Assembly (NCBI RefSeq): GCF_002001165.1
Contig: NZ_MUNQ01000018.1
Span: 1 to 64,000, forward strand
Source of the DNA: Rhodanobacter sp. C05
GTDB taxonomy: Bacteria > Pseudomonadota > Gammaproteobacteria > Xanthomonadales > Rhodanobacteraceae
Length of the DNA stretch: 64,000 bases
Direction: 5' to 3'
Shown here: positions 35,007 to 43,671 of the stretch, piece after piece
Position numbering within the stretch: position 1 is the stretch's first letter
Layout: each line of letters opens with the position of its first letter
Notes under the pieces: model-generated
The model's database searches: none
The model's input: only the letters and a program-made list of their open reading frames with translations
Told to the model about the DNA's origin: nothing
Made by a program: the position numbers and the translations under genes

Positions 35007-37337
35007 TTATTTTGAAATCAGCACAAGCAAGGACTGGCCGCACTGGCTGTAATTGGTGCCGCTGCCACCGATCAGCGTTTCGTTGCCTGGAGTGACGAAG
35101 GTGTTGGCGCCGTCGTTCCAGTCACAGGTATCGGTCACGCGGTACCAGTTCGTGCCGGTTGGTGGTGCGGGTAGGGTGAACGTGACGCTGCCGGACCAGC
35201 CGTTATAGGCGATGTACATCGAATTGGCATCGCCGAATGAAGATCCATTGACGGTATAGGCGAGCGCGTAGTTGCTGGTGTTGTTCCAATAGCTGCTGGT
35301 GGCGACCGCGCCACTCGGCTGATACCAGACAACCTGGCTGGAGGTGTACCAGGTGACCGGACGCAGCGCCGGATGCGCCTTGCGGAAGGCAATCAATCGC
35401 TGGGCGAAGTTGTAGAAGTTCGACTGGTTGGTGCTCCAGCTGTAATTGAGCCAGTTGGCGGTCGAGTCGAGGTTGTAGGCGTTGTTGTTGCATTGAAGCG
35501 TGCGCAGGTATTCGTCACCACCCTGCATCAGCGGTGTGCCCGCCGACAGCATTTCGAAGGCCATGCCCGTGCGCGCCGCACGACGCTGATCGACCGCCGT
35601 GCCGGTGCCAGCCGACATGCCCTGATCCCAGCTGTAGTTGGTCGTGGTGCCGCCGTCGGATGGGCCGTAAGGCCACGCCTGGCTGTTGCTCGAACCATTG
35701 CAGGAATACACGTCGTTGAGCGTCAAACCATCGTGGATATCGATGAAGTTGGTGGAGTTCCAGGGTGAACGGCCGCTGGCCTGGAACAGGTTGGAAGAGC
35801 CGGAGAAATCATTCGCATCCTGGGTGATGTAGATCGTCATGTTGCCCAGCTCGTTCTGGGCCTGGCGCAGGCTGTCGCGAAAGACGCCGTTCCACTCGGA
35901 CCAGCCCTTCGGAAATCCGCCGAGCTGATACGAATTGCCACCGATCGCCCAGGGTTCGGCATACAGGTCGAGCCCGCTGCCACCGGCTGCCGGACGCACC
36001 GTGAATTCCTTCAGGATGCGATTGATCGCCACGTTCGAATCTGCGGCGTCGAAGTTGTATCCGCCGTTCGGGCAGTTTGGTGCGGCCGACTCGTAGCTGC
36101 CATTCAGGCAGCTGTTGCCCAGCACCGAGGCAAGATCGAAGCGGAAGCCGTCGACGCCCATGGTATTGGTCCAGTAGGCGAGCGAATCGACGATCAGATT
36201 TTGCGCGACAGTGTTGTAGGTGCTGTAGTTGGCACCGACGCCGGTATTGTCGTAGTAGTACTGATTGCCCGAGGTAAGTTCGTAGTAAGTCGTGTTGTCC
36301 AGGCCGCGCCAGGAATAAATGGTCGCCGTAGTGGGGTCGGAACTGGTCCAGGTGCCACCTTCGCCGGTGTGGTTGTAGACCACATCCATGTAGACCTTGA
36401 TTCCAGCAGTGTGGAACGCTTTCACCATCGCCTGGAACTCGGCGGTCGGGCCACCCGCTGCCTTGTTGTAGGCATAGTGGCGATCCGGTGCGAAGTAGTC
36501 TTCGGTCATGTAGCCCCAGTAGTTCTGGTTCGCATCCGAATTCGGCACGACATCGTTCGCATCGTTCTGGGTTTCCTGCACGGGCAGGAACTCGACTGCG
36601 GTGACACCAAGGCTGGCCAGGTAGCTCGCCTTGAGTCCGGCACCGTAATAGGTGCCCTGGTATTGGGTGGGAATGCTCGAGTCCTGCTTGGTCAGGCCAC
36701 GTACGTTCACCTCGTAGACCACGTCGTCCTTCTGTGCGCGCGTCGGCTTGGTGCCGGTGCTTTGCCCGCTGGCGGACAGCACGATTCCCTTCGGTGCATA
36801 GGTGCCGCTGTCGATGGTCCGGTAACTGGCACCCGACGCGAAAACATCGGCATTCTGATTCGATGTGTTGAGTGGATCCTGGCTCATTTCCTGCGCATAA
36901 GGATCCAGCAGCAACTTGTTCGGATTGAAGCGGTTGCCGTTGGCGTCGACGTCCGAGATGAAGCCCGCGGAAGACCCTTTGCCCCAGCTCGCGCTATATG
37001 GCCAGTTCGGGCCCCAGGCGCGATAGCCGTAATAGACCGCCCCGGTAATGCCGGCCGCCTGGATCGAGGAAACCGGTACCGTCACTGCCCAGACACCGCT
37101 GCCTGCCGGACTCAGCACATAGGTCGCGGAATCCTGCGCGCCGTAACCGCTCGCATACAGGTAGAGCACCATGCGGGTGGCCTGGGAGGAATACACGCGG
37201 AAAGTGATGCTGGTTTTCTGGGCGTTGTAGCTTGCGCCGAGGCTCATGCTGTTGATGGCTGCATGAGCAGGCATGATCGGTGCGACGGTGAGGCTGGCGA
37301 TGGCCAGCAACACGGCGAGGATCTTCGGACATTTCAT
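35007..37337 (-). CDS. iam: Secreted isoamylase (glycogen/amylopectin alpha-1,6-glucosidase, GH13)
   Basis: 776 aa, EC 3.2.1.68 type. A 26-residue signal peptide (MKCPKILAV...MPAHA) is followed by the mature AINSMSLGAS start. N-terminal CBM48-like domain (about 1-160 mature), TIM barrel, C-terminal beta domain. Counting from the mature N-terminus, the nucleophile is Asp375 (GFRFD), acid/base Glu435 (LYAEPW) and third acid Asp510 (IDIHD), exactly the positions known for the Pseudomonas amyloderamosa enzyme, and length matches (776 precursor). It should debranch starch or glycogen outside the cell. ATG at 37337 starts the signal peptide. No other glycogen genes lie nearby. Confidence 0.96.
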   Translation of the reverse strand: MKCPKILAVLLAIASLTVAPIMPAHAAINSMSLGASYNAQKTSITFRVYSSQATRMVLYLYASGYGAQDSATYVLSPAGSGVWAVTVPVSSIQAAGITGAVYYGYRAWGPNWPYSASWGKGSSAGFISDVDANGNRFNPNKLLLDPYAQEMSQDPLNTSNQNADVFASGASYRTIDSGTYAPKGIVLSASGQSTGTKPTRAQKDDVVYEVNVRGLTKQDSSIPTQYQGTYYGAGLKASYLASLGVTAVEFLPVQETQNDANDVVPNSDANQNYWGYMTEDYFAPDRHYAYNKAAGGPTAEFQAMVKAFHTAGIKVYMDVVYNHTGEGGTWTSSDPTTATIYSWRGLDNTTYYELTSGNQYYYDNTGVGANYSTYNTVAQNLIVDSLAYWTNTMGVDGFRFDLASVLGNSCLNGSYESAAPNCPNGGYNFDAADSNVAINRILKEFTVRPAAGGSGLDLYAEPWAIGGNSYQLGGFPKGWSEWNGVFRDSLRQAQNELGNMTIYITQDANDFSGSSNLFQASGRSPWNSTNFIDIHDGLTLNDVYSCNGSSNSQAWPYGPSDGGTTTNYSWDQGMSAGTGTAVDQRRAARTGMAFEMLSAGTPLMQGGDEYLRTLQCNNNAYNLDSTANWLNYSWSTNQSNFYNFAQRLIAFRKAHPALRPVTWYTSSQVVWYQPSGAVATSSYWNNTSNYALAYTVNGSSFGDANSMYIAYNGWSGSVTFTLPAPPTGTNWYRVTDTCDWNDGANTFVTPGNETLIGGSGTNYSQCGQSLLVLISK

Positions 37338-37813
37338 TCGGGTCTGCCTCCATCCTGTTTCGTTGATGATCAGGTGCAACAGAGCGACGTGATTGAGAGC
37401 AATTCCTGGAACGGTATGGCTTGGCCTGACGACTTGCGGTTGTCGCGGAAGTGTTCGAAGCCAACATGCATGGCATGTGGGCGCGATATGGGTGATGCCG
37501 GAAACCCCTGTATCGCATGGTAGGTAGCATCGCAATGCAGCAACCAGCGGATGCATACGTATTCATTGGAATGTGATGCACTTATTTGCTCTGTTGCACC
37601 GCGCTGGGTGCAGCGTCCGATGGCGTGAGTGCCACGATCTTCGGTGTGCTCGACCGGATTTGCGCTTTTCTTCGATGCATTGCGCGTCGGGAAGTGGAGG
37701 TTCGCCGCGACCTGATCGTTTACGTTGCACGCATCACGTAACGCTATTGGCACGAGCATGCGTGGAACGGGTCACGGTCGATGAAGGGCTGACTCGTCCG
37801 GATCAGTCGTCCG
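37338..37813. other. Intergenic region upstream of the isoamylase gene
   Basis: 476 bp, AT-richer than average, between the FUSC gene end and the isoamylase start. It should contain the isoamylase promoter and perhaps sugar-responsive sites; I cannot pick a clear operator. A palindromic CATGCATG/GCATG patch lies near 37467-37478. No gene or RNA seen. Confidence 0.35.
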
Positions 37814-39328
37814 CTATTCGGTCAGCGCACGATGCAAGTCTTGCAATGCCGGTAAAAGCTCCACGGGATCGCGCATCGACTTGCGTGCTGCGCCGATAGT
37901 CCGGCGTACGCCACCGGGAGTCTCACCTTTTTCGATCAGTGCGAGTGCAGGGGCCCGGCAAGCCATCAATGCATCCACCCAGTCCGCCGGCTGCACGACC
38001 TGGAAGCGCCGTGTCACCAGGCGGCTTGCACGAAATGCTGGAGCCAGCTGCTCCACTTCGGCGACCGCTGCGGCGAAGCCAGCAGGAGTTCGCACCGGAT
38101 TGGCAGGATCCAGCGAATCCGCGAGGGCAGCCAGTGCATCGGCCAGGCGCCGCCGCAGCACGGCGGTCGATCGCACGGGCAGTACGAACCAGGCGGAGAT
38201 GACGCCGATGATCGCCCCGATCACGATTTCCTCCAGCCGTGGCCACAGGATGCGTGGCGCCGATGAACCTGCGAAGCCTTGCAGCAAGGCAAGCGCGATG
38301 GTGACGAACAGCGCCCACCACGCGTAACCCAGCGGACGCAGCCATAGTCCAATAAAGATGGCGGCGAGGATCAGCACGACCGTGGTCATGTCATGCGATC
38401 CGACGTGCAGGGTAAGCGTCAGGGCGACGACGGTGCCGGCCGCGGCGCCCAGCACGCGCAGCACGCTCTTGTACGCGACATCCAGCCGGCCACGGTTGCC
38501 GCTGATGACGATGAAGGCAGTGAGCACGATCCATGCCCATCGCTCAGTGAAGAAGACATAACCGACCACGAAGGACGTTGCGAGCGCGACAGCCATCTGG
38601 ATGGCCATCCGAGTGCTTGCAATCGGGTGCATCGAACTTTCGCGTGCCGGTGCGGGTGCGGGACGTTCCGCCACACGTACCGGCGGAAGCAGGCGCATGC
38701 AACGGGCCAGTGCATGCAGCACACTCACCCAGAGCAGGGCGAGCAGCGCGATGAGTATCGGTATCAGCAGTGTCGGGATGCTGCTGGCTGGCGCAGCCTG
38801 GATGTGTGGCGTGGTGAGCAGCACCACGAAGGGCAGCGCGATCAGCGAGCCGGCACGACGTGCCATCGGGCCGAATCGGCGCAACCAGATCGACACGAAC
38901 ATGCCGGTGACGAAGACACATGCGCCTAGCCACGGTGCGCGAAGCAGCAACATGCCGACGCCGACCGCGACCAGGCCGATGACGGGCAGCACCACGGCTG
39001 CTTCGATGCGACCGCGCAGATCGCGGTCGAGATGACTGCGCGAGAGCGATAGGCACAACACAACAGCCAGCACGGCAGGGCCTGGTCCGGGGGCGATCGC
39101 CAGCGCACAGAGCAAGGTGGCGATGGCAGCCAGCATGGTCACGCTGGCCTCTCGCAATGCGCGGAGGAGTGTCGCGGCGCTCCACGCCGCCATGCCGGGT
39201 ACATGTCGTGTCAAAACTGCAGGAATCATTCGCGCGACAATGAGATCGGCAAGGGAGTCGAATCCTACTGTCTCATGCTTGCGGGGTTCCTCGACAGCCT
39301 GCACGACCCGCCGGCTGTCCTCTGTCAT
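37814..39328 (-). CDS. FUSC-family membrane transporter (YccS/AaeB-like)
   Basis: 504 aa from ATG 39328 (MTEDSRR); the frame is open to 39460. Two groups of hydrophobic helices (about 60-220 and 285-410) flank a cytoplasmic segment, and the second group has 'RTRMAIQMAVAL'-like and 'VISGNRGRLDVAYKSVLRVLGAAAGT' motifs diagnostic of FUSC proteins. These export aromatic acids or related compounds or act in unknown transport. The C-terminal 90 residues form a soluble helical domain. No AaeA-type adaptor gene is adjacent. Confidence 0.88.
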   Translation of the reverse strand: MTEDSRRVVQAVEEPRKHETVGFDSLADLIVARMIPAVLTRHVPGMAAWSAATLLRALREASVTMLAAIATLLCALAIAPGPGPAVLAVVLCLSLSRSHLDRDLRGRIEAAVVLPVIGLVAVGVGMLLLRAPWLGACVFVTGMFVSIWLRRFGPMARRAGSLIALPFVVLLTTPHIQAAPASSIPTLLIPILIALLALLWVSVLHALARCMRLLPPVRVAERPAPAPARESSMHPIASTRMAIQMAVALATSFVVGYVFFTERWAWIVLTAFIVISGNRGRLDVAYKSVLRVLGAAAGTVVALTLTLHVGSHDMTTVVLILAAIFIGLWLRPLGYAWWALFVTIALALLQGFAGSSAPRILWPRLEEIVIGAIIGVISAWFVLPVRSTAVLRRRLADALAALADSLDPANPVRTPAGFAAAVAEVEQLAPAFRASRLVTRRFQVVQPADWVDALMACRAPALALIEKGETPGGVRRTIGAARKSMRDPVELLPALQDLHRALTE

Positions 39329-39579
39329 GAATGCTGGCCATGGCGGTGGTTGTGGTGGTGAATCAGCGATGACGCATCCACTGTCCGCTGCCGGCAGCAA
39401 AACCGGACGGGTAATCAGGTGAAAGCCATGGCCGCTACCGCTAGGGTGATCCGGCTTCAATGGCTGTCTGCAGAATCAATCCTGTTCTAGCCTGTTCTAG
39501 CCGTTTGCATTCGCGCCAGTCAGTATGCGTGCCAGATCCGTCGTGCTGGACCGGATGCGTCACTCCACCGATCTGGCGA

Positions 39580-40110
39580 TCAATTTGCCAGGTTGAAGTG
39601 CACCGGCACTCTCTGGGAAAGGCCCGGGTGTGGGTCGAAGCGCCAGCCGCGTACTGCTTCCAGGGCCGAGCGATCCAGTTCGGGGAAGCCGCTGGATTGG
39701 GAGATGCTGTCGTCGGTGACCGAGCCGTCGGCGGCAAGCTCCACCCGAACGATTACGACGCCCTGATGGTGTTCGCGCACGGCCTTCGGTGGATATTTTG
39801 CCGGCTGGGTCGCTGCCGACGGCGGCGGCGATACCAAGGGGGGAATACAGGTGATTCTTTCGCTTTCCCGCAGCGATTTCAGGTTGGCTTCGTCGGAAGG
39901 CTCCGTGACCTTGCGCTTGAGCTGCTCCTGGATCTGCTCTCGCGTCTGTTCACAACGAAACTGCTGCCGCTGCTGCTCCGGGGTCATCTTGGTGGTGTCA
40001 CTGCTTCCTGCCGGAGAGGTATTCCCGTCCTGAATGTATCCGGCGGGAGATCCTTGTCCGAGGCAGGTCGTGGAAACGGCAAGGAGGGCCAGCAAGGTCA
40101 AACGTCGCAT
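39580..40110 (-). CDS. TonB C-terminal-domain periplasmic protein
   Basis: 176 aa. Signal peptide (MRRLTLLALLAVSTTCLG) rather than the usual TonB membrane anchor and proline-rich stretch; a helical, Gln-rich middle (PEQQRQQFRCEQTREQIQEQ), then a TonB_C domain: KYPPKAVREHHQGVVIVRVEL, 'GSVTDDSISQSSGFPELDRSA', 'RGWRFDPH'. Such proteins may act as energy-transducer-like or peptidoglycan-binding partners. No ExbB/ExbD beside it. The Cys at 16 is a poor lipobox match. Confidence 0.88.
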   Translation of the reverse strand: MRRLTLLALLAVSTTCLGQGSPAGYIQDGNTSPAGSSDTTKMTPEQQRQQFRCEQTREQIQEQLKRKVTEPSDEANLKSLRESERITCIPPLVSPPPSAATQPAKYPPKAVREHHQGVVIVRVELAADGSVTDDSISQSSGFPELDRSALEAVRGWRFDPHPGLSQRVPVHFNLAN

Positions 40111-40396
40111 GATCGTGTATCGCCTTCATTGAGTGATTTTCTGGCCGGTGCCATATGCTACGGTCGGTCTTGGCAACCTTAGCTCACGCTCTTTGGGAGA
40201 TGCAATTTTTCGACGATGTGATTGCATGCCCTGACGCAACATCGTGCCGTTGAAACCTTTCTCATGCTGACCTGAAGCTGGGGACAGATGGCGCCTGTCC
40301 CCGCGGGACCTGAGGGCCGATGCGGCACCTCGCACCAGTCGGGCATCGAGGGTGCGTTACATCGGAAGGCTTCGCGGTGGCCTCACGCACGGACGT

Positions 40397-41767
40397 TCAG
40401 TGCACCGTGGCCGCTACATCATCCACGAGACGAACCAGGCCGCGCATGTCGAAATCAGGTGGGTCGACCGTGGATCCCAATCGCACGATGACCAGCCGTT
40501 TGGACGGCACGATGACAATACGCTGACCGTTCAGACCTGAAGCGAAATACGCATCACCAGGCATGCCGGCAATGATGTGGCTGCCGTCTGCGGCGGTACC
40601 TGCATTGGTCCAGAAACCCGAGCCATAGATGCTGTCGAGTGTTTGCCGGCTGACGTAGGCACTCCATCCCTCGGGCAGAATGCGTCGGCCGTCAATCATG
40701 CCATCGTCCAGGTACAGTTGACCGAATCGCGCCCAGTCACGGGCCGATGCGTAGATGCGGGTGGAACCAACCAGGGACTGTGCACCGTCGAATTCCATCA
40801 GCACGTGTTGCATGCCCAGCGGATCGAACAGCTCCCGATGTGCGAAACGGATGAGGCCGGGCGCACCACCACCTACCGTATCGCGCAGGATCCCGGTGAG
40901 GATCAGGGTATTGCCGCTGGTGTACTCCCATTGCTGTCCGGGCTGGATTCTGAGCGAGGCATGGGCGGCGTATCCGGCCATGTCCTTCTTCAGGAACAGC
41001 ATGGTCGAGACCGGATCGAAACCACTGTCGTCCTCAGTGAGATCCAGCCCCGAGACCATCCGCGACAGTTGATCCAATGTGATGCGATGACGAGGATCGC
41101 CAGGCGACTGCCAGGCGAGTACCGGTGCCGGCATGTTCATGGTCAGCCTGCCTTGCTTCACCAGAATGCCGAACAGGGCATTCACCACCGACTTGCTCAA
41201 CGAGTACCCCAGTTGCGGCGTGTCTGGATTGAACCCCGCGGCATAACGTTCGGCGATGATCTTGCCGTCGTGCATCACCACGATGGCATGCACGTTACGA
41301 TGTGGGCCATGGGCGGGCTCTGCAAAAGCGAGCGCCAGCGCGCCGACGATGGTCGGATCCTCGCTTGTGGCTGGCGCGTCGGTTGTGGCTGTGGCTACTT
41401 CATGCGCTGCTTGCAGGGTGGCAGCATCCGGTGCAAGCAGGGGCAGCGCGCAGCCATAGGTGGGGTAATAGGTCACCTCGCTGACAAAGTGCCCCAGCCA
41501 TTGGGCAGTCACCTTGCGAGTGTCCCTGTCGACTGCATAGTGCAGTCGCGGCAACAGGATATGCATGCCTTTCATCGGGGCGATGTTTTCGGCAAAAACC
41601 CGATCCGGTGCCAACCCTTCGACAAACACGCCAGTGCAAAGCGTTTGCGCGACATTGGCCGTGGCGACCCTGATGGCGCGATCCGGTCGTCTCCACAGGC
41701 AGAACCCTGCCATCGAAAGCAGTAGCACCAAAAAGAGGGAACAAACGATCCGGGCAGTCGTTTTCAT
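40397..41767 (-). CDS. Membrane-anchored beta-lactamase-family serine hydrolase, paralogue 2
   Basis: 456 aa. N-terminal membrane helix (MKTTARIVCSLFLVLLLSMAG), an extension of about 100 residues, then the beta-lactamase-like domain: LGYSLSKSVVNALFG gives Ser and Lys of SxxK, and 'YTSGNTLILTG' replaces the YSN motif with YTS. Same architecture as 26370-27758: 'AERYAAGFNPDTPQLGYS' against 'AERYAPGYGPDTPIWGHS'. Likely recent or lineage duplication. The ATG is taken at the membrane helix; the frame is open far upstream. Substrate unknown. Confidence 0.9.
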   Translation of the reverse strand: MKTTARIVCSLFLVLLLSMAGFCLWRRPDRAIRVATANVAQTLCTGVFVEGLAPDRVFAENIAPMKGMHILLPRLHYAVDRDTRKVTAQWLGHFVSEVTYYPTYGCALPLLAPDAATLQAAHEVATATTDAPATSEDPTIVGALALAFAEPAHGPHRNVHAIVVMHDGKIIAERYAAGFNPDTPQLGYSLSKSVVNALFGILVKQGRLTMNMPAPVLAWQSPGDPRHRITLDQLSRMVSGLDLTEDDSGFDPVSTMLFLKKDMAGYAAHASLRIQPGQQWEYTSGNTLILTGILRDTVGGGAPGLIRFAHRELFDPLGMQHVLMEFDGAQSLVGSTRIYASARDWARFGQLYLDDGMIDGRRILPEGWSAYVSRQTLDSIYGSGFWTNAGTAADGSHIIAGMPGDAYFASGLNGQRIVIVPSKRLVIVRLGSTVDPPDFDMRGLVRLVDDVAATVH

Positions 41768-42246
41768 ACGCGCCGATAAAAGTGTTTTGCGGTGATCCGC
41801 GAGGGTGTTTCGCATGGCTGGCCGGGTACCTAGTCTGGCCAGCCATGGGGCACCAACGCTAACCGATAAAAGACAATTCAACGAGTGACAGCTGTCATCC
41901 GGCAACTGGCCCGGAAGGTGTTGTCTCTTGAGGCAGGGAGCGCCAAGGCGTATCAGCGACGGCCCGGATGGCGGCAAGCAACCATGATTGATGCTGATAC
42001 TGGAAATGGCGCAGATATCGACCAGATGACTGCATCTGCCAAGAGTTGCAAGTACGGAGTGGGCGAGCGCAAGTCCTGAGCCGCTGCTCCCGGTCAGGTT
42101 GACGTTGTGTACGGCCCCCTGCTTGCAGCACATGGCGAACTAGTCACAGTTCGCCATGTGCCTTGTATGCCAATCATGCTCAGGCGAGCGCGGAGAGAAT
42201 TATCTCCGGCTCCACTTTTCAGGCAGCTGGCATTGTGGTCTTGATG
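41768..42246. other. Intergenic region with one strong inverted repeat
   Basis: 479 bp between the second serine hydrolase start and the end of the Spy-like gene. Apart from the inverted repeat at 42129-42160 I see no gene; open frames here lack ribosome sites. Confidence 0.35.
42129..42160. repeat. Perfect 13-bp inverted repeat
   Basis: CACATGGCGAACT and AGTTCGCCATGTG flank a 6-nt loop. It lies 87 bp downstream of the Spy-like gene stop. There is no U-tract on either strand, so it may be an RNA 3'-end stabiliser, a weak terminator or a protein-binding palindrome. Confidence 0.7.
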
Positions 42247-42783
42247 CTAGTGGGAAGCAGGCATCGCGGAAGAGGCCGAGCTTGCCGGTGCAGCAGACTT
42301 CTGCTTGTGCATCGCCTTGTGTCCCTGCGCGCCGGTGTTGCGGTACATCTCGTCGGCGGTCTGTTTCTGATCGCTGGACAGCACAGCATACAAGTCACTC
42401 ATGGCAGCAGACAGCTTCTGCATGTTTTCGGCATGGAGCTGAGTGAGCGCGGCATAGGACTTCATGGCTTCATCGGCGTTCATGGACGGAAGCTTCTGCG
42501 CGCGGTCGCGGAAGGCATCAGCGGTCTTCTTGGCATTGTCACGCATCGTTTGTGCAAATGCATCCCATTGCTTCGACTGCTGATCGGTAATCTTCAGCTG
42601 GGCATGCAGATCGCTGATGCGTTGTTCCACGGCGTCCGCGCGCTTTTGCGAATGGTGCGTTGCCGCTGTCGCTGAGGTGGACTTGCCGGAGGTCGCGGTT
42701 GCCTGCTGTGCCCAAACCTGGCCTGTCAGCATGGCAAATGCAAGCAAGCCGGGTACGGCAAGATTGCGAATGACGTTTTTCAT
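42247..42783 (-). CDS. Spy/CpxP-like LTxxQ periplasmic protein, second copy
   Basis: 178 aa. Signal peptide MKNVIRNLAVPGLLAFAMLTGQVWA-QQ. Mature part helical: 'RISDLHAQLKITDQQSKQWDAFAQTMRDNAKK' fits the LTxxQ repeat 1 with 'ITDQQ', and 'LYAVLSSDQKQTADEMY' the repeat 2. Ser/Ala-rich tail. Likely an ATP-independent periplasmic chaperone, or a stress-sensing partner. Two-gene cluster with the proline-rich gene upstream (64 bp gap). Confidence 0.85.
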   Translation of the reverse strand: MKNVIRNLAVPGLLAFAMLTGQVWAQQATATSGKSTSATAATHHSQKRADAVEQRISDLHAQLKITDQQSKQWDAFAQTMRDNAKKTADAFRDRAQKLPSMNADEAMKSYAALTQLHAENMQKLSAAMSDLYAVLSSDQKQTADEMYRNTGAQGHKAMHKQKSAAPASSASSAMPASH

Positions 42784-42846
42784 GGTTGGATGCTCCGATT
42801 CACAGTGTCGAGTCGATGGCAGCCCGGGACGGGCGCTTCGTGGCAT

Positions 42847-43209
42847 TCAATCTTGATACGGATTCTGATCAGGCGGCGGAGGTGGTGGATTGTTGTTGTC
42901 GTAATAGACGACACCCGGCGGTGGCGGTGGCGGCGCTGTCGTGTAAACCACCGCAGGCGGTGGTCGCTGCACCGAGTTTGCAATCACCGTACCGGCGACC
43001 AGTCCCAGCAAGGCACCGGCGATAAGATTGCCGCCTCCATTGCCGCGGCCGCGATAGTCATGCCCGCGATACTGGGGCACTGGCCGTCTGTGGTATCCAT
43101 CGTGCCGATAGTCTTGTGCGTGAGCGGGCAGAGCGGGTGCCGTTACGGCGACGGCAAAAAGCGCTACAGCGATCTGACGATACACATGGGTTCGAGAAAT
43201 GTGAGTCAT
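42847..43209 (-). CDS. Small glycine-zipper, proline-rich envelope protein
   Basis: 120 aa. Signal peptide to about AHAQ, a His/Tyr/Arg-rich segment (YHRRPVPQYRGHDYRGRG), a glycine-zipper helix (NLIAGALLGLVAGTVIANS), and a Pro-rich tail with PPPPPP runs. Glycine zippers promote helix packing in outer-membrane proteins. ATG at 43209 follows AGGAGAATGCAGTG; a GTG one codon earlier is possible. Common small envelope proteins of unknown task; probably co-transcribed with the Spy-like gene. Confidence 0.78.
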   Translation of the reverse strand: MTHISRTHVYRQIAVALFAVAVTAPALPAHAQDYRHDGYHRRPVPQYRGHDYRGRGNGGGNLIAGALLGLVAGTVIANSVQRPPPAVVYTTAPPPPPPGVVYYDNNNPPPPPPDQNPYQD

Positions 43210-43671
43210 CACTGCATTCTCCTCACTATGTCACGGTGGTCGCATGGCATCGGCCAACATCGGATGCCTGCGAGGGCATGAATCAGCGCGGCAAGAGCAG
43301 GCAATGACAACGAGGACCGGCATGTCATTGCGATCGCCGACAATGGAGTCTATGCCAAATCGCGTGAAGTGATGCTCAATGGGGCCGCGCTGACAGGTAT
43401 CGGTTCATGCCATCAGGCAATGCATGGTGGCGATAGCGGGGATGTCATTCATCGACACGTCATTGCCGCTTCGTCTTGCCATAAATGCCATTGAAGTCAT
43501 TTGCTTGCGGTGCCATTGCTTCCGTGTGAGCCGGATTTCGCAATCTTTCACGTTGAAGCTCCAGATTACTGACGGGTTTGGTGACCGCAAGCACCTGCAG
43601 GTGCTTCGTCACGGTCTGTCGGTGATGTCGATACCGCAGGTGAGCTGTGTGATATCTACCCGCGTCAGCAG
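43210..43671. other. Intergenic region
   Basis: 462 bp, clearly AT-richer, before the end of the sulfatase-like gene. No open frame has a recognisable product; short CAATGACA/CAATGGCA-like motifs recur irregularly between 43310 and 43520 but without a regular period. It contains the promoter of the glycine-zipper gene. Confidence 0.3.

Noticed and set aside
36201-37523. 440-codon open frame on the plus strand
   Set aside because: Antisense to the isoamylase gene, which has all catalytic residues.
43310-43520. Recurrent CAATGACA/CAATGGCA-like words as a repeat array or CRISPR
   Set aside because: Spacing is irregular and the words differ; no repeat-spacer structure.
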